The notes below the pieces were generated by a model, which made no database searches, was not told where the DNA came from, and worked only from the letters and a program-made list of their open reading frames with translations. Shown here piece after piece: positions 12,941 to 24,715 of a stretch of DNA of 64,000 nt. The stretch lies in the NCBI GenBank assembly GCA_019925105.1, contig JAHGAU010000002.1:682001-746000 (forward strand), read 5' to 3'. The stretch is from Niebla homalea. Its lineage: Eukaryota; Ascomycota; Lecanoromycetes; Lecanorales; Ramalinaceae. Made by a program: the position numbers and the translations under genes. Position 1 is the stretch's first letter, and each line of letters opens with the position of its first letter.

Positions 12941-13949
12941 CGCTGTCACGCGGGCGCCGGTGAAGGGAGTAGTTGAATGCCTTGATTAAGACGATGACTC
13001 CGACATGAATATTGGAGATCAACCGAATTCTGAGCTGACTGCCACACAGGGTAGCGGCCTGCCACAAATTGCCCGTCCCATTGTGCTGACCAGTCACAGG
13101 CGTTTGATCTGCAGGTTCAACTACGAATGGTATGATGACCCAATGGATAATGACGCGGGAATGAGAATATGTGTGGAATCCACGAACTCACTCCCGCGAC
13201 CAATGCGGTTCTCCTTTTCATTTGCCGTACTTTTAGGGGCGCCGTAGATCGCAACGCGTTCAGGCAAGATGTCTTTGAAAAAGCGACCACGACCTCCACT
13301 ACTCAATCATTAGCGTCCCCAGTGCCATCAGAATTGGAATCGATTAGATAAATCGGCGAAGGCGGGGGACTCGGGACATCCGCCAAATGACTTTGGGCTC
13401 GGGCCCGTCAAATTCATATTCTAACCTAGCCAGCCACTTCACGTTGCTATTGGCCCATGTATCACTTTTGATAGGCAAAAGATCCAAGCTAAACTTCTAA
13501 GCTTCGCAAGACAGTATCAGACGGCCGGCTGACACAGGAAACCGGCGCACGATCGGGAGGGAAGGTATTGGCTGTTGCAAAGCTTTCTGGTCTGATCCGT
13601 TCGAACTCTCCACGCGAAAAGCGACGTCACCTTACTTTTATCCATCCCGCGCGTAAGTTACGCTGCAGGGGAGACAGAAGTATGCAATTGGTTACTACAA
13701 TCTACCGAATCCTTCAGCGGGTCAGGCAAATCATGTCGCGCACCATGGATCTTCTGTCCTTCTCCTGTGGCTACTCCAACCTACTCCATCATCGAGCACA
13801 GCTTTTGTGAGGTTCATGCCAGCTCACCGTTGTACTTTTTGTGCCGTTAACAATACGGACTGTCTTTAGCATTGGTGGCTCTTTGCTTGATAGCGTAGTT
13901 CATCTCCTTTTCCTCCCGCCGTCAAAAGCAGCATTGTGCGCACGGCACC
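12941..13949. other. Intergenic between divergent receptor and permease genes
   Basis: About 1 kb. Short ORFs at 13005-13351 and 13568-13810 have no coding character. It must contain two divergent promoters; I see no clear element. Confidence 0.45.
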
Positions 13950-16173
13950 ATGCTCGACACCAAAGATGAAGCCATCTTTACGCAGTCTGATGTCCACGAG
14001 TTGCCAGATGTCACCCCGGGTGAAATTTCGGAGAAGTTGGGCAATGAATGGGACATGCGTGGCATGGTGCGGATTGGCAAGAAGCAAGAGCTGCGTCGCG
14101 AGTTTCAATTTTTCAGTATAACAGGCTATGCCATGATCTTGGGATGCTCGTGGGAATTTGCTCTGATGTAAGCTCGCTCACCTCATTAGACCCGTGGGAG
14201 GTCGAATCGCAACAGCCGTCTGCTGACATGGTCCCCTATACAGCAATGTCGTGTTGACATTGTCCAATGGTGGAAAAGCGGGGACAATCTATATGTTGAT
14301 GGTGGCCATTGTTGGCGTATTCTTTACTACCCTATGTAAGTCAATGCCGTTGGGAGCATCGCTGGTAATTAGCAACTGATGACATACAAGCTATGGCGGA
14401 GATGGCGAGTATAGCACCCACAGCGTAGGACACACCCTTGTCTGCTATTACCTTCAATCTCGGCTAATACTCCTGCGACGTAGGGGAGGGCAGTACCACT
14501 GGTGAGATCTCTGCCATTCGATACGAAATTATCCTTGTGCTGACCTCGTGCTTTGTACGCAGGACTTCGGAGTGTACGTTTATTGAGAGCTTGAAAGCAA
14601 TCATCTCTAGCATGTCCACTGACCCACATATCAGTCGCACCAAGGAATTACCAAAAGATCCTCTCGTTCAGTGTTGGCTTCTTCTGCGTCCTAGGCTGGC
14701 AAACCAGTCTGGCGGCGACTTGCTATGTGAGAACCATCCATGTGTTGTCAAAGATGCTTTGAGCTGAACGAACCTCGCAGGCGTCTGCGCAGCAAATTAC
14801 GGCTCTGATCACTCTCGGGAATCCAGGTTACGAATCGAGTGCGTGGCAGACTGCCATGCTTTCGTGGGGTATCTTAGCCCTGGCTATCTTCTGTAACACC
14901 GTGCTCTTCCGAAGGCTACCGCTCATAGAAGGCATTGTGACGTTTATCCACGTCCTCGCGTTTTTTGCCTTTATCATCGTCCTGTGGTATGCGCAGATTG
15001 ATTCTGCGTGAGACTCTGGTACCAGCTCACTGTGTACAGGACTACGGCTCCCCGGGCCACTGCTTCGTCTGTCTTCAGCGAGTTCGAAACTAACGGCTGG
15101 CCTACCACTGGGTTGGCTTGTCTTGTCGGCCTGAATGGGCCTCTACCATACCTGGCTGGTGCCGATGCGAGCGTACATTTAGCAGAAGAGTTGAAGAACT
15201 CTGCTTGGAGACTTCCTCGGTCCATGCTGGTTACTGCTCTTTCAAATTATATCACCTCTTTTGTCATTGTCGGTACGTGGATTCATCGGAATTGCTTTTG
15301 CTATATTCGAGTACTGACCCAGCATGATTCATAGTCACTTTGATGTTCTGCCTTGGCGATCTCGAGTCGGTGGAAAAATCTCCAACAGGGCAGCCTTATA
15401 TTGCCGTTATTCTGAATGCGACGCATTCCGTGCCGGCCACCAAGTTTCTCGCTGTGATCATTCTGATTCTCACCACATCATGCTCCATCAATGGTGTGAC
15501 CACAACTTCAAGGCAGCTCTGGTAAGACCCAGGCGAATTATGATTTGTCTTCTTGATAGGAAGCGCGGCTGATTCAGGCCTAGGTCATTCGCTCGTGATG
15601 GCGGCCTCCCAGGTAGCCCTTGGCTTTCGAAGATACAGCCTGGTCTGGACGTGTGAGTATTTAGCTACATTCTTGGAACTCTCCAGCTAACGATTCGACA
15701 GCCCACTCAATGCCATGGCTGTCTCCATGATTTTCACCGTCTGCCTCACCTCCATCGCGATTGGGAGTGAGGTGGCTTATGGAATCTTTGTATCCTTGAA
15801 CGCGTCGGGTCTGCTCACAAGCTACATTATCTGCATCTCGTGTATGTCTCCCAGCGATGTTTGACAGGATGCATAGACTCCTCACTCACGTTCCCCAGGC
15901 ATCCTATTTAGGCGGCTTAGCGGCGGAACGCTCCCTGTATCTCGATTCAATCTGGGGAAAGCCGGCAACGCAATCAACATCATCGCGCTGTGCTTCCTTG
16001 TAGTGTTTTGGTCGTTCCAATTCTTCCCGGCTGCACCAAACCCAACAGCGGCTGAGATGAATTGGAGCTGTGTGATATGGACCGCCGTCCTGGTCTTCTT
16101 CATGACCTACTACGCCTTCGCGGGACGGCATAATTACGTAGGACCTATTGCGTACGTTAGAGGTGACCTATAA
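13950..16173 (+). CDS. Amino acid permease, GABA/choline-type APC transporter
   Basis: Plasma-membrane amino acid or GABA transporter of the APC superfamily (UGA4/BAT1-like). Twelve exons: 13950-14167, 14244-14335, 14391-14424, 14484-14501, 14563-14573, 14635-14726, 14781-14986, 15040-15272, 15335-15521, 15584-15652, 15702-15841, 15899-16173; 524 aa. Landmarks: QFFSITGYAMILGCSWEFAL, then SMAEMASIAPTAGGQYHW across the small exons, APRNYQKILSFSVGFF, TTTSRQLWSFARDGGLP, and ISCILFRRLSGGTLP near the end. About 12 membrane segments are visible. Exons 4 and 5 are only 18 and 11 bases long, yet splicing them restores a motif diagnostic of the family. The substrate cannot be fixed from sequence. Confidence 0.88.
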
Positions 16174-16573
16174 GTTAGATTTCCGAGATTGGATAGGGCA
16201 TTGAGTTGGACGGTCTTCCATGATAGATGTTAGGACTGTAAAAGTGTACATAGTGGGGTTGGTGGTACAGATTTACCGTAGCATCGGTTTGCGGTGCTCA
16301 TTTGAAACGCATCTAGACCATGTTCCTATCAAGAACGAGGGAGGTAAGCATCCTAGGCTCATATTGAACGTAGAGATTGAAGCATGAGAACATGTTAAAC
16401 AATTTGTACACTATAATTTTCCTTGCATGGCTGTTCCAAGTCCCCCCCAGGCGCAAGTTGTTATTGTCTTAAGTGGCTCGCTCGCTCTTGCGCGCCGCTT
16501 GATTCGTGTAGTAGTTCAAAGGTAGAACCGAAGCCAGCACCTCAACAATCTCAGCCGTTTATCAACAGTCACG
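16174..16573. other. Intergenic, nothing recognised
   Basis: 400 bases between the permease stop and the DUF3445 start, both on the plus strand. It is A/T-rich with no convincing ORF; presumably terminator plus promoter. Confidence 0.45.
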
Positions 16574-17803
16574 ATGATCCAGATAGCAAGACTCATCTAC
16601 AGTGAAGATGTGGCTTGGAGATCCATTCAACTCACCTGTATTGTTCTGTCGTATATCGTCGTGAAGGTTTTCTTAAACAGTTTTTCATTGGCACTGTCAC
16701 GACGGAACGGACTTTTCCGAAAGCAAGCGGTAAAATTCCACGAACTCTTGACATATCACTTGTCTTCCTGACTGAAATTCCAAATTGACCCTTGCAAAGG
16801 ATGAGAGTGAGGCGGTGCCTAGCAGCTCAGCTTGGGCTTCTATGGGCAAGGTAACGCCTCTGCCCGACTTCGATTACCGTGCTGTGCAGCCATCACACAT
16901 CTATAAATTCCGTCCAAAATTCTTCCTTACAATGGGTAGGTGGAGGTGTCGCTCCGCCCTGTCAGGATCCCCTATGTTAATACTTGAGAAGGTCTGGAGA
17001 GAACGGACGTTAATGGTATCGTTCACATAGATAGCCTTTATGCGAAGCGTATAAAAGCACGCCAGGATATCGCCAACCAATACCCTGGCGCCCTGGACTG
17101 CCTCGAGTCCGGAGTCGGTATGCTGAATGAGCTCTATGAATTTTTGGTTCAGGAGTTCCTCCCCAACCGCTATCCTACAATCTTCCACCTAGATAATCCA
17201 GTCGGCACTGTAGAGAATCTGATCACGAACGAAAAATTGCCACTCACAGCTCCCGCAGATCGATATGAAACCCTTCGAAGAATCAATCGCAATGTCGAAG
17301 AGGACTTCCTGATGCTGTTACCCTCACCAGACGGCGACGGATATAACTTGCAATCCTTTGTCTGGGCCTACCCCGTTGGATTCGATCCACAGTCAAAGCT
17401 GGGCATCAAGTTACGCGAAGCCCACGGGCCCGTTCCGAAGTTCAACGAGAAACTCGCGCCCAGCATGGACAAGTACTTCAGCCGGATGGTACCAGGCGAC
17501 ATCAGATGTCGCACCAATTGGGGCTTCGCTACCAACGATAATCTATGCGAGCGGGGCGAGTACCACCTCTACCCCGGCCAAGAGCCGACCGAGACGGACT
17601 TCGATTTGGAGAAGTGCTACGTGCGGTGCGAGATGCAGACGTTGTTTGCGTTGCCCAAGAGTGGCGGCAGGATACTCAGCGTTCACTTGTACTTGTATCC
17701 ATTGCAGGAGATCAAGGATGTGGGTCTCGGGCCGCAGATGGCTGAAGCCATTGATGGATGGGAGAAGGGGAATGCACAAGGCTTTTATCGGTATAAGAGG
17801 TAG
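16574..17803 (+). CDS. DUF3445 (HRQ family) protein, membrane-anchored
   Basis: Three exons 16574-16729, 16800-16935, 17031-17803; 354 aa. The N-terminus has one hydrophobic segment (LTCIVLSYIVVKVFLNSF), so the protein is probably anchored with a cytosolic or lumenal globular domain. The body matches DUF3445 (PF11927 type, related to heme-dependent oxidative N-demethylase alpha subunits): YRAVQPSHIYKFRPKFFLTMG, SFVWAYPVGFDPQSKLG, CRTNWGFATND and VRCEMQTLFALPKSGGRI. The substrate is unknown; in bacteria the related enzyme demethylates small amines, so amine oxidation beside an amino acid permease is plausible but inferred. Intact, and codirectional with the permease 400 bases upstream. Confidence 0.82.
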
Positions 17804-18386
17804 ACATGCAATCCACAATCATTTCTAAGGGAAGGGGTACAATGCTGATATCTTACCAGGGCCGTCATTTGGGGCGAACGAGTGAAAGAATTCTTAACGA
17901 ATTAACGTGACCGGTGACGATGTCTGGTCCAGAAAGCATAGTGGAGACCACCATTGATCTAAGGACCGTTATTTGGCTGTATCTGAACGGCATCGAAAGT
18001 ATCCAGTACATTCTTCGTTCACTTTGATAGTGTCCCTTTGCTGCTTCATTGTCGTGTATTCAATCTATGTACCTCAATGGAGAAAGATTGCAAGTCGGGC
18101 GCGCTTAAACCGGCTCAAATTAAACAACCACTATCAGATCGAGAAACACTGTTCTGATTGTTCACCACAAGTCTGAGCAACTTGCTATTGATATTGTAGG
18201 AGTCCAAAGTCGGTCATCTCAGTTTAATTGATGCCATGCTGCTATGTACGGTATCCATCCTCAAATCTACACACTACAATCACGATACTCTTTCTCATGC
18301 ACCATTGTCAAATCCTCACTTCAGCCTGGAATGTGGTCCCCCTTTCTTTCTATCGTACGAATGTCCCATCTGTGATCGTATCGCTA
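17804..18386. other. Intergenic, nothing recognised
   Basis: About 580 bases. A 67-codon plus ORF (17973-18176) with a hydrophobic stretch is not supported by any family or splice continuation. Confidence 0.4.
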
Positions 18387-20437
18387 ATGCTTCACAACCG
18401 GTCTGATAAGCCCAAGGTAAGCCTCAGCTGTCGGCAATGCCAACAGCGAAAGAAGAGGTGCGACAAATATCAACCATGCCAAAGCTTCACTCAGAGTGGC
18501 ACCGAGTGCGTTCCCATCTCTCGCGCTCGGCTACCACGGGGACGTTACGCCAACAAACAAAATGGCGCAGACTTGAGGCAGAGAGTGGCGAGACTCGAGA
18601 GCCTTACTGCAAGCGCGATTGACTTCAACCAACCTGTGGACCACTACACGTCTTCTAACGGCAGCGCCGAGACTCCGGACTCGGCGTGGAGTGCGATAAG
18701 TGAGGAGGTAAACCACCGCGATTGAAATGTCGGGGTTCCAGAATCTGTTCTCTTGGCCATTGATCAGGTACCCGGCATACGAGAGATTTTGGACAGGGAC
18801 TCGCCGGATCCTGAGCCAGACACCTGACACCAGAAAGGGAATCTGCGCCCCAGAGCGAGGCAGAAAATTTTTGACATACTCATACGTGGCGACTCTTCCT
18901 GCTGCATCGAGCCGAGTTTGCTTCACCCTCCTTCCAAGGCTGTTGTATTCGCACGCATTGATATCTACATGCATCGCATCGACCCAATTCTCAAGGTAAC
19001 AAATTGGCCGTCCTTACGAACCCTACTCCTTGATAGCATTGCATCCGAACCAGCTCTCAGAGCATTGAAGTATGCATTCTTTTTTATGGCTCTCTGCACC
19101 CTCGAAGAGCAAGAATGAATTGAGATAATTGGCGAGGCGAAGGACAGGATGTCGAACAAGTTTCGAGTTGCTACCGAGCTCTTGCTATCAAAAGCCAGCC
19201 TGCTCACTACAAGAAATCTGACAGTCCTGCAAGCATTCGTCATATACCTTGTAAGTACCTCTACTCGATCTTCAGCCTCTCTAAAGTCCTCCAGACTGGA
19301 CTCCGAGCGTGTAATGGTCCGCAATCAGTTTGGGCCCTAATTCCTACAGCAGTACGTCTTGGGCAAGCTCTCGGACTCGATACGAGTACTCCTCAAACAT
19401 CGCTCTTTGAGTCTGAGATGAGGCGTCGTACCTAGTATTCCATCGTCATTCTGGACGTACAAGCCGCTTTTGATGGGGGCTCCCGGTCAGTCCTCGACGG
19501 CATCCGCTGATCAGCAGTTCACCATCGCATACCTACGACACAGAGATCTCTGCCAAGGACAGTAAGGTTGTCGTTCACAAGGACCGTTTTCCAGACATGA
19601 ATTTCTCTGCAATGACGCTTGAAATGACTCGTTCCTTGAGGAGATTGTCACATGTTCCCATGGACTCTGAGGGCCCCCGCCACAAAAATGCAAGCGTGGA
19701 GCGAAAGACATGCCAGCGTAGATGAATTTGCTCGACTCATCCACGAGAGGTATGTACCGCATTGTAAGACCACCATGCCCTTTCAGAGGTTTACGAGGGT
19801 TGTGGGAGAAGACATGATCATCATTTTACAATTCCTGACCCGGCGTCCAACGCACCGCTTCTACAGTTCAGGTCTGCCACCGAAAGACGACTTTGATGGT
19901 CTGGATGTAGCTCTCAGTGTACTGGAGAGAGCCCTACAAAAGTACACCAATGATGGCTTTAAGCCCTGGAAGTGGTTCGCATGGCCAAAGTGGTACGCTC
20001 TGGCAGTTCTGCTGGCAGAATCATGCGAGCACACATCTGGTCCAAAGGTTAACAGAGCGTGGTCCATCGCTGAAGCCTGTTTTACAGATTATTGCTTACG
20101 TGTCGGCGACAGCGCCCTATGGGCTGCGCTCAGAAAGCTAATGCATAAGGCTAGAACAAATAAAGTACTCACGAGTGAAGACAGAGTTAGAGTCAATGGC
20201 CATTACACGCGAATGCCATCGAAGAGCACACAGACTGGAGATCGTTGTCTAGACTCTAGTAACATGGACGACCAGACTCCGGGTAAGAACACAACAGCCA
20301 TGGACGAGTCACAAATACTTGACTGTCCATTTCCAACCTCTGAAGAAATGGAAATGCTGTCATGGGTGAATTGGGAGGCGTTCATGCAAGATATGACCGA
20401 TACGACGGAGCTCGACGCGCTGAATGATATCGTCTAA
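18387..20437 (+). pseudogene. Decayed Zn2Cys6 transcription factor with fungal MHR domain
   Basis: The remains of a fungal-specific regulator, readable end to end only by ignoring breaks. The zinc cluster begins CRQCQQRKKRC; the fifth cysteine is replaced by Phe (PCQSF instead of PCxxC). The middle-homology region is clear in HPPSKAVVFARIDIYMHRI, NLTVLQAFVIYL and WALIPTAVRLGQALGLD, and the last part (19652-20437) contains HRFYSSGLPP and KWFAWPKWYALA. Breaks: in-frame stops at 18723, 18825, 19116, 19433 (TAG where the family has Trp after MRRRT) and 19508; frame changes near 19510 and within the C/A runs near 19672-19690. An intron 19251-19294 is still recognisable. Probably the former regulator of its neighbours. 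Confidence 0.85.
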
Positions 20438-20502
20438 CAGCCATTACCTGTGCCCATCACCTAACATAACCTTTAATGATACATCGGTCACACCATCATC
20501 GC

Positions 20503-21705
20503 TCATACGACAGCCACACCCGGTGAGATAGTCTCAAGTATATCCACCAATTCCCACCAGAGCCTTTCCTCCACCCGGGCGCCAGCATCACTCCTCACAA
20601 AAGTAGATTCGGGCTTGACTCGGCATTCACTCAGTTATCTGCCATGAGGGTCTGCATCAGACACCGCCGCGTGTACTAATGTTCTGCCTCCTTGTTCGGC
20701 AGTCCTGCCAATTAGAGCAAGTCCGACTCGACCTGCAAGGCCGCCATCATGCGTTCGGAAGAGCTCAGTCTTGCACCAGCCTGGATTGATGCAATTGACG
20801 ATGAGAGATCTTTGAGCTTCTTTTGATCCACGATCGAGCTTCTCTGCCAGCTTTCGAGCTCTTAGTAGTACCAAGAGCTTAGTCAAGTGGTACCTGTCCT
20901 TCATATCTGCGGTGGACTCATCATTCAGAGTTTCAAAGATCTTTCCAGGTGGTGGTGTTTGCAGGTACTATTCCTTTGCGAAGATATGAATTACGGAACC
21001 CACGAAGAAAATATATGACATTTGTTGCTTTTGTAGGTCGGAAGTCTCGCGAACCTTGGGTATGATCAGCAGCCCCATGAGGAATGTAGAGATTACATTA
21101 ACGGTGAGGAGAGATTCGTTCCCTTCTACTTTCTCGTATTGAATGGTATCCATTCGGCGTTGGCGAGGAATGCATCGAGCCTTGACAGACCGTTCACGCG
21201 TTTCCCAAAGGTAAGCACAGAGCTGTAGCTTGAGAGGTCCAGCGGCCACACTTCGACCGTCGCATTTGTTGAAGATTTTCCCGTTGACGCAATTATCTGT
21301 TTGCGAGCATCCTTGCACTTCGTCAGGTTGCGGCATGCCAAGATGAGATGGGAAGCTTTGAGTGCATAACTATCAAGAAGTCGTCAGCCATGACCGGCAG
21401 ATGCTCAGAGAAAGACAGCAAGGGAGTACTCACAAGTGTTTGGCAGCCTCAATCCCGAGGCCGGTATTCGCGCCTATGATGATGATGGTGGTGCGACCGG
21501 AAAGATCTATTTGAGGTAGCTGTAGAGTTTGGAAAATTTGGCCGTGGTTCATTCGGAGGATGTCCATAGGGAGTCTCATTTTGACTCTTGATGTTGAATA
21601 GGTACGGAGTTGGCTTCTGGCTTCTTGAAAGAGTTGCACTTGGATCGGTAGACGAAGCACTGGTGAATGTCTGAAAGAAAATTGAAGATTGGCCCAGGGG
21701 AACAT
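20503..21705 (-). pseudogene. Decayed short-chain dehydrogenase/reductase
   Basis: SDR of the NAD(P)H-dependent Rossmann type. Exon 1 (21434-21705) has the cofactor motif GANTGLG, preceded by LSGRTTIIII. The 64-base intron is intact; exon 2 starts at 21369 with LILACRNLTKC. Downstream are LDAFLANA, then VNVISTFLMGLLIIP, KDRYHLTKLL (replacing YxxxK) and NCINPGWCKTEL. Breaks: a one-base loss near 21153-21157 shifts the frame right after LANA; TAG at 20968 and TAA at 20635 interrupt the remaining frame, which continues as family-like sequence (LSECRVKPESTFVR) to a final stop at 20503. Minus strand, tail to tail with the dead regulator. Confidence 0.82.
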
Positions 21706-22126
21706 CTTTATATATGGAGTATGCTATCAGAAGCACATCCACCAGCACCATTACAAAACGCGAACAGATCGTCTTCGACATGAAATCGGCCTTCAACAGC
21801 TCATACTCATTGCCATTGAGCGGCTTTTGACCTGGCCAACGGTGGCTAGCGCCATTCTCTGCGGACTTTAACTGCTACCGCTGCTGCACCAACAGCATTG
21901 GCCCAACCACCATCACTTACTTTTGCCACTCTCGATGATTAGATGAATAAGTCGAATGGTCTAGCGGACTGTCGTTCACTCTAATATACGTCGACAGCAA
22001 CACGGTAATCATTCAATCAGCTGGAGCCTAGGACTTTATCTGTAGAGCGCTATACCTGTCCTCAATCCTGGGCTTCGATCACAACAATCACGACGCTTGT
22101 CTACATTGAACGGAGTAAATTCATTC
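21706..22126. other. Intergenic between two pseudogenes
   Basis: 420 bases between the dead SDR start and the dead HET stop. No coding signal or mobile-element end seen. Confidence 0.4.
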
Positions 22127-24194
22127 TTAGCGCAGATCAAAAACCTCCGCAGGTTCCGTCCAAGCTCGCTTCATGCTCAGTGCAGTACCATCCATCTGTC
22201 CATGCATATATGCCTCACCGAGGAACTTCCAACTCTGACCAGAACTCCACGTCCTACCCCTGGGCCTCAGCACATACAGTACTTTGCCTCCAAACAACAT
22301 GACTATCACATCACCAACTTGCACATCGACATGGCAAAGCCCGAGATAGCCCAGAGAAGAACTGAAGACACTGCGAGCGCTGCACGAGTGTCCGAGATCT
22401 CTTGAATACCGCCGGACATCCCCGTGGCCCGACAGAAGCCCGCTGTGCTGCTTCCTATAGTCGACAGGGACGTCTTGCAAGTCCCACCCGATGGCCCGAA
22501 CATAGGCGGCAAAATCTGCCTTGCTCATTGCATCTTCATCCGCACGTCTTTTCATTCGGGTCCGGTTCGCGACCATCAGGAGTCGCAAAACGGTCATTGC
22601 ATCTTCACCAGTGGGGTATGATAGTAGCTCTCGGCGATGACCGATCCACGTCTGGAAAACTGCATTCCTCTTACTACGTGCAATGCTGCCTATCATTGGG
22701 TGCGGCGGGGTGTCAATGTAAGTGAAATTGGCCCAAATGCACTCTGAGATGGAGGTGATCCGGTCCAGCTTTAGTCCTCTCACAAGCAGGGAGTCTGGTT
22801 CGGTCGGATCCTTCAGTGTGATAGCAGAGAGCGGAACACTACTGCTGGCCTGATACAGTGGCCGGCTACCCCCGAAGGAAGAGACCTAGTGGGCCAGAAT
22901 TACCGCTTCCAAACCCATATTCCCATCTTGCAAGCCAGGATGCAAATTCGGCAGGAACAGGGAGGGAACTGAGCGGATTGTACGCCCCGGGTTCACGCGA
23001 AGCTTCGACAGAACCACGAAAAGGTTGGACCGTGCATAAAGCATCCAGATTGCGATCCTGATAGATCGTGTATCTCATGACGTTGCGATACACAATTTCC
23101 GTCTCCAGCGTATAGTCAGGCACAAAGGCTTCGGGCAGTGGCCGCCCAACGTCAGTGTTGAACATGAGGGACAGAGTAGCAAACACCTTGTCCCGCGGAT
23201 CTGTCGCCTCGAAGTCCCTTACCAACCATAGCATGGGTAAAGGATTTGTTCCCAAGATTGACATTGCCCTTGGGCCAGCGAATTGAAACATGAGCTTCAG
23301 GTTGTCCGCCCCCCGAAAAGCCTCGTTCCCCGTTTGGAAGAGGACATTGTTACGCGCGAGCCATGCCCCAGCAAGCTCAAAGCAGGACCAATCGATGTCG
23401 TGCTCACCACAGTGCGCGATGGCTTTTTGACTGACTGCGACTTCTTGAACCACCCACAAACGTCGGAACCACGCTGCCGGTAAGAGGCGCGCGAGCGAAC
23501 TCCAGTGAGCAGAGTCTAGCGGCGGTAGGCCTGTTGACTGCGATACAAGATCTCCTGGGCGGTCCATGTCTCTAAGATGCTGACCGACCTCGTTGATGGT
23601 TTTTTCCATGCCTCCGGGAGTACCGATATCTGTCTCGGACTCGCCGGATGGATCGGAGTAGATCATCCGCCGAACAATCATCACAAGGAGCTCCAACGCC
23701 TCTCTCACCGTGCCATCATCCTCACCCAGCCAGACCAGAGTGCGTTCCACGGAGCTGTACACGGATCTCATGAAGCTGACCTAATGGCTCCGCTCCAGCA
23801 CGTCCTCCTGGTTGATGCAGATCGCATCCACCCACAAGGTCCGGCTCTCCTCCGGGAACCGCAGCCGGCGCAGAGCGTTCGCCAGGTTGGCCGTCACCGT
23901 GAACCGCTGCTCGACGGGCCCTCCCTCATGATCCGGGTGACTGAGCGTGATGGTTCTCGTGTCCCGTTTGTCTCCCCAGCAGTAGGACAGAGCCTCGTAG
24001 CGGGGCAGAGACGTGGTGGCGCCCAGGGAAGCTGCGGCAAGGCTACAGACGATCCCGGAGGACTCGTCGTCGTCTCCCGGCGCCAACGTCAGGAGACGGA
24101 TCTGCCTGCTCTCGCGATCGAGCGGGCCGTGGAAGCGGAAGTTCGTGGTGGCCACCACACGGTCGGCTTGCTCAGGATCTTCTACAACAGCCAT
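22127..24194 (-). pseudogene. Decayed HET-domain (heterokaryon incompatibility) protein
   Basis: HET proteins trigger cell death on fusion of unlike strains. The ATG at 24194 starts MAVVED; the HET core is clear: YEALSYCWGD, ALRRLRF, LWVDAICINQED and, after the break, SVERTLVWLGE, AWFRRLWVVQE and FEATDPRDKVFATL. A TAG at 23781-23783 sits where the family usually has Gln, right after CINQEDVLERSH; the same frame then continues for 300 codons. A second break, a frame change in the G run near 22866-22876, separates the C-terminal part, which still ends with the family-like YMHGQMDGTAL. No introns needed. As written it encodes only a 137-residue N-terminal fragment. Confidence 0.85.
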
Positions 24195-24715
24195 GTTGGG
24201 CCCGCCCACTCACCCCCTCTGCTGCGGAGTCAACCCAATAATGGCACTTAAAAAACAAAAAAACCCCAGCGATTTTTCCCGGGGAGTGAGCGAAACGTTT
24301 TCCGACTAAAACTCCGCTGGTTCCGTTTGGGTTTTCGGAGGACCGCCAGAACTTGTCCTGTGACAGAATGTATTTGGTTGGAGAAAGCGCAGGATTGCGG
24401 CTGCGCCGCGTTCATGAAGTCACCATACGGATGGGAAGACGCCTGATTACGACATGCAGATGCTTAGCCTCGTACCATCTTGCGATTCAGTCCTTTGCAT
24501 ATGGAAGTGCGAGCACCTGATAATACCGATGAGACCTTGTTTGGTGCAGCTGAACGAGAAAGAGCAAATATGTCATCACGTCTGTTCATATTCTATTGTT
24601 CATAATATCGTCAATTGGTGAGGTGTCTCGTTCTATCGCATAAGATCCTACAGCATGTAACACGGTCTTTCACCACGCTCTATGTCTCCCCTCTTGCAAT
24701 CATAATTCATTTCAC
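24195..24715. other. Intergenic, right border of the decayed region
   Basis: 520 bases without a supported gene. Contains A-rich and C-rich runs just upstream of the HET start (24243-24290). Confidence 0.4.

Noticed and set aside
23577..24251. 224-codon plus-strand ORF opposite the HET gene
   Set aside because: The minus strand carries unmistakable HET motifs; the plus frame has none.
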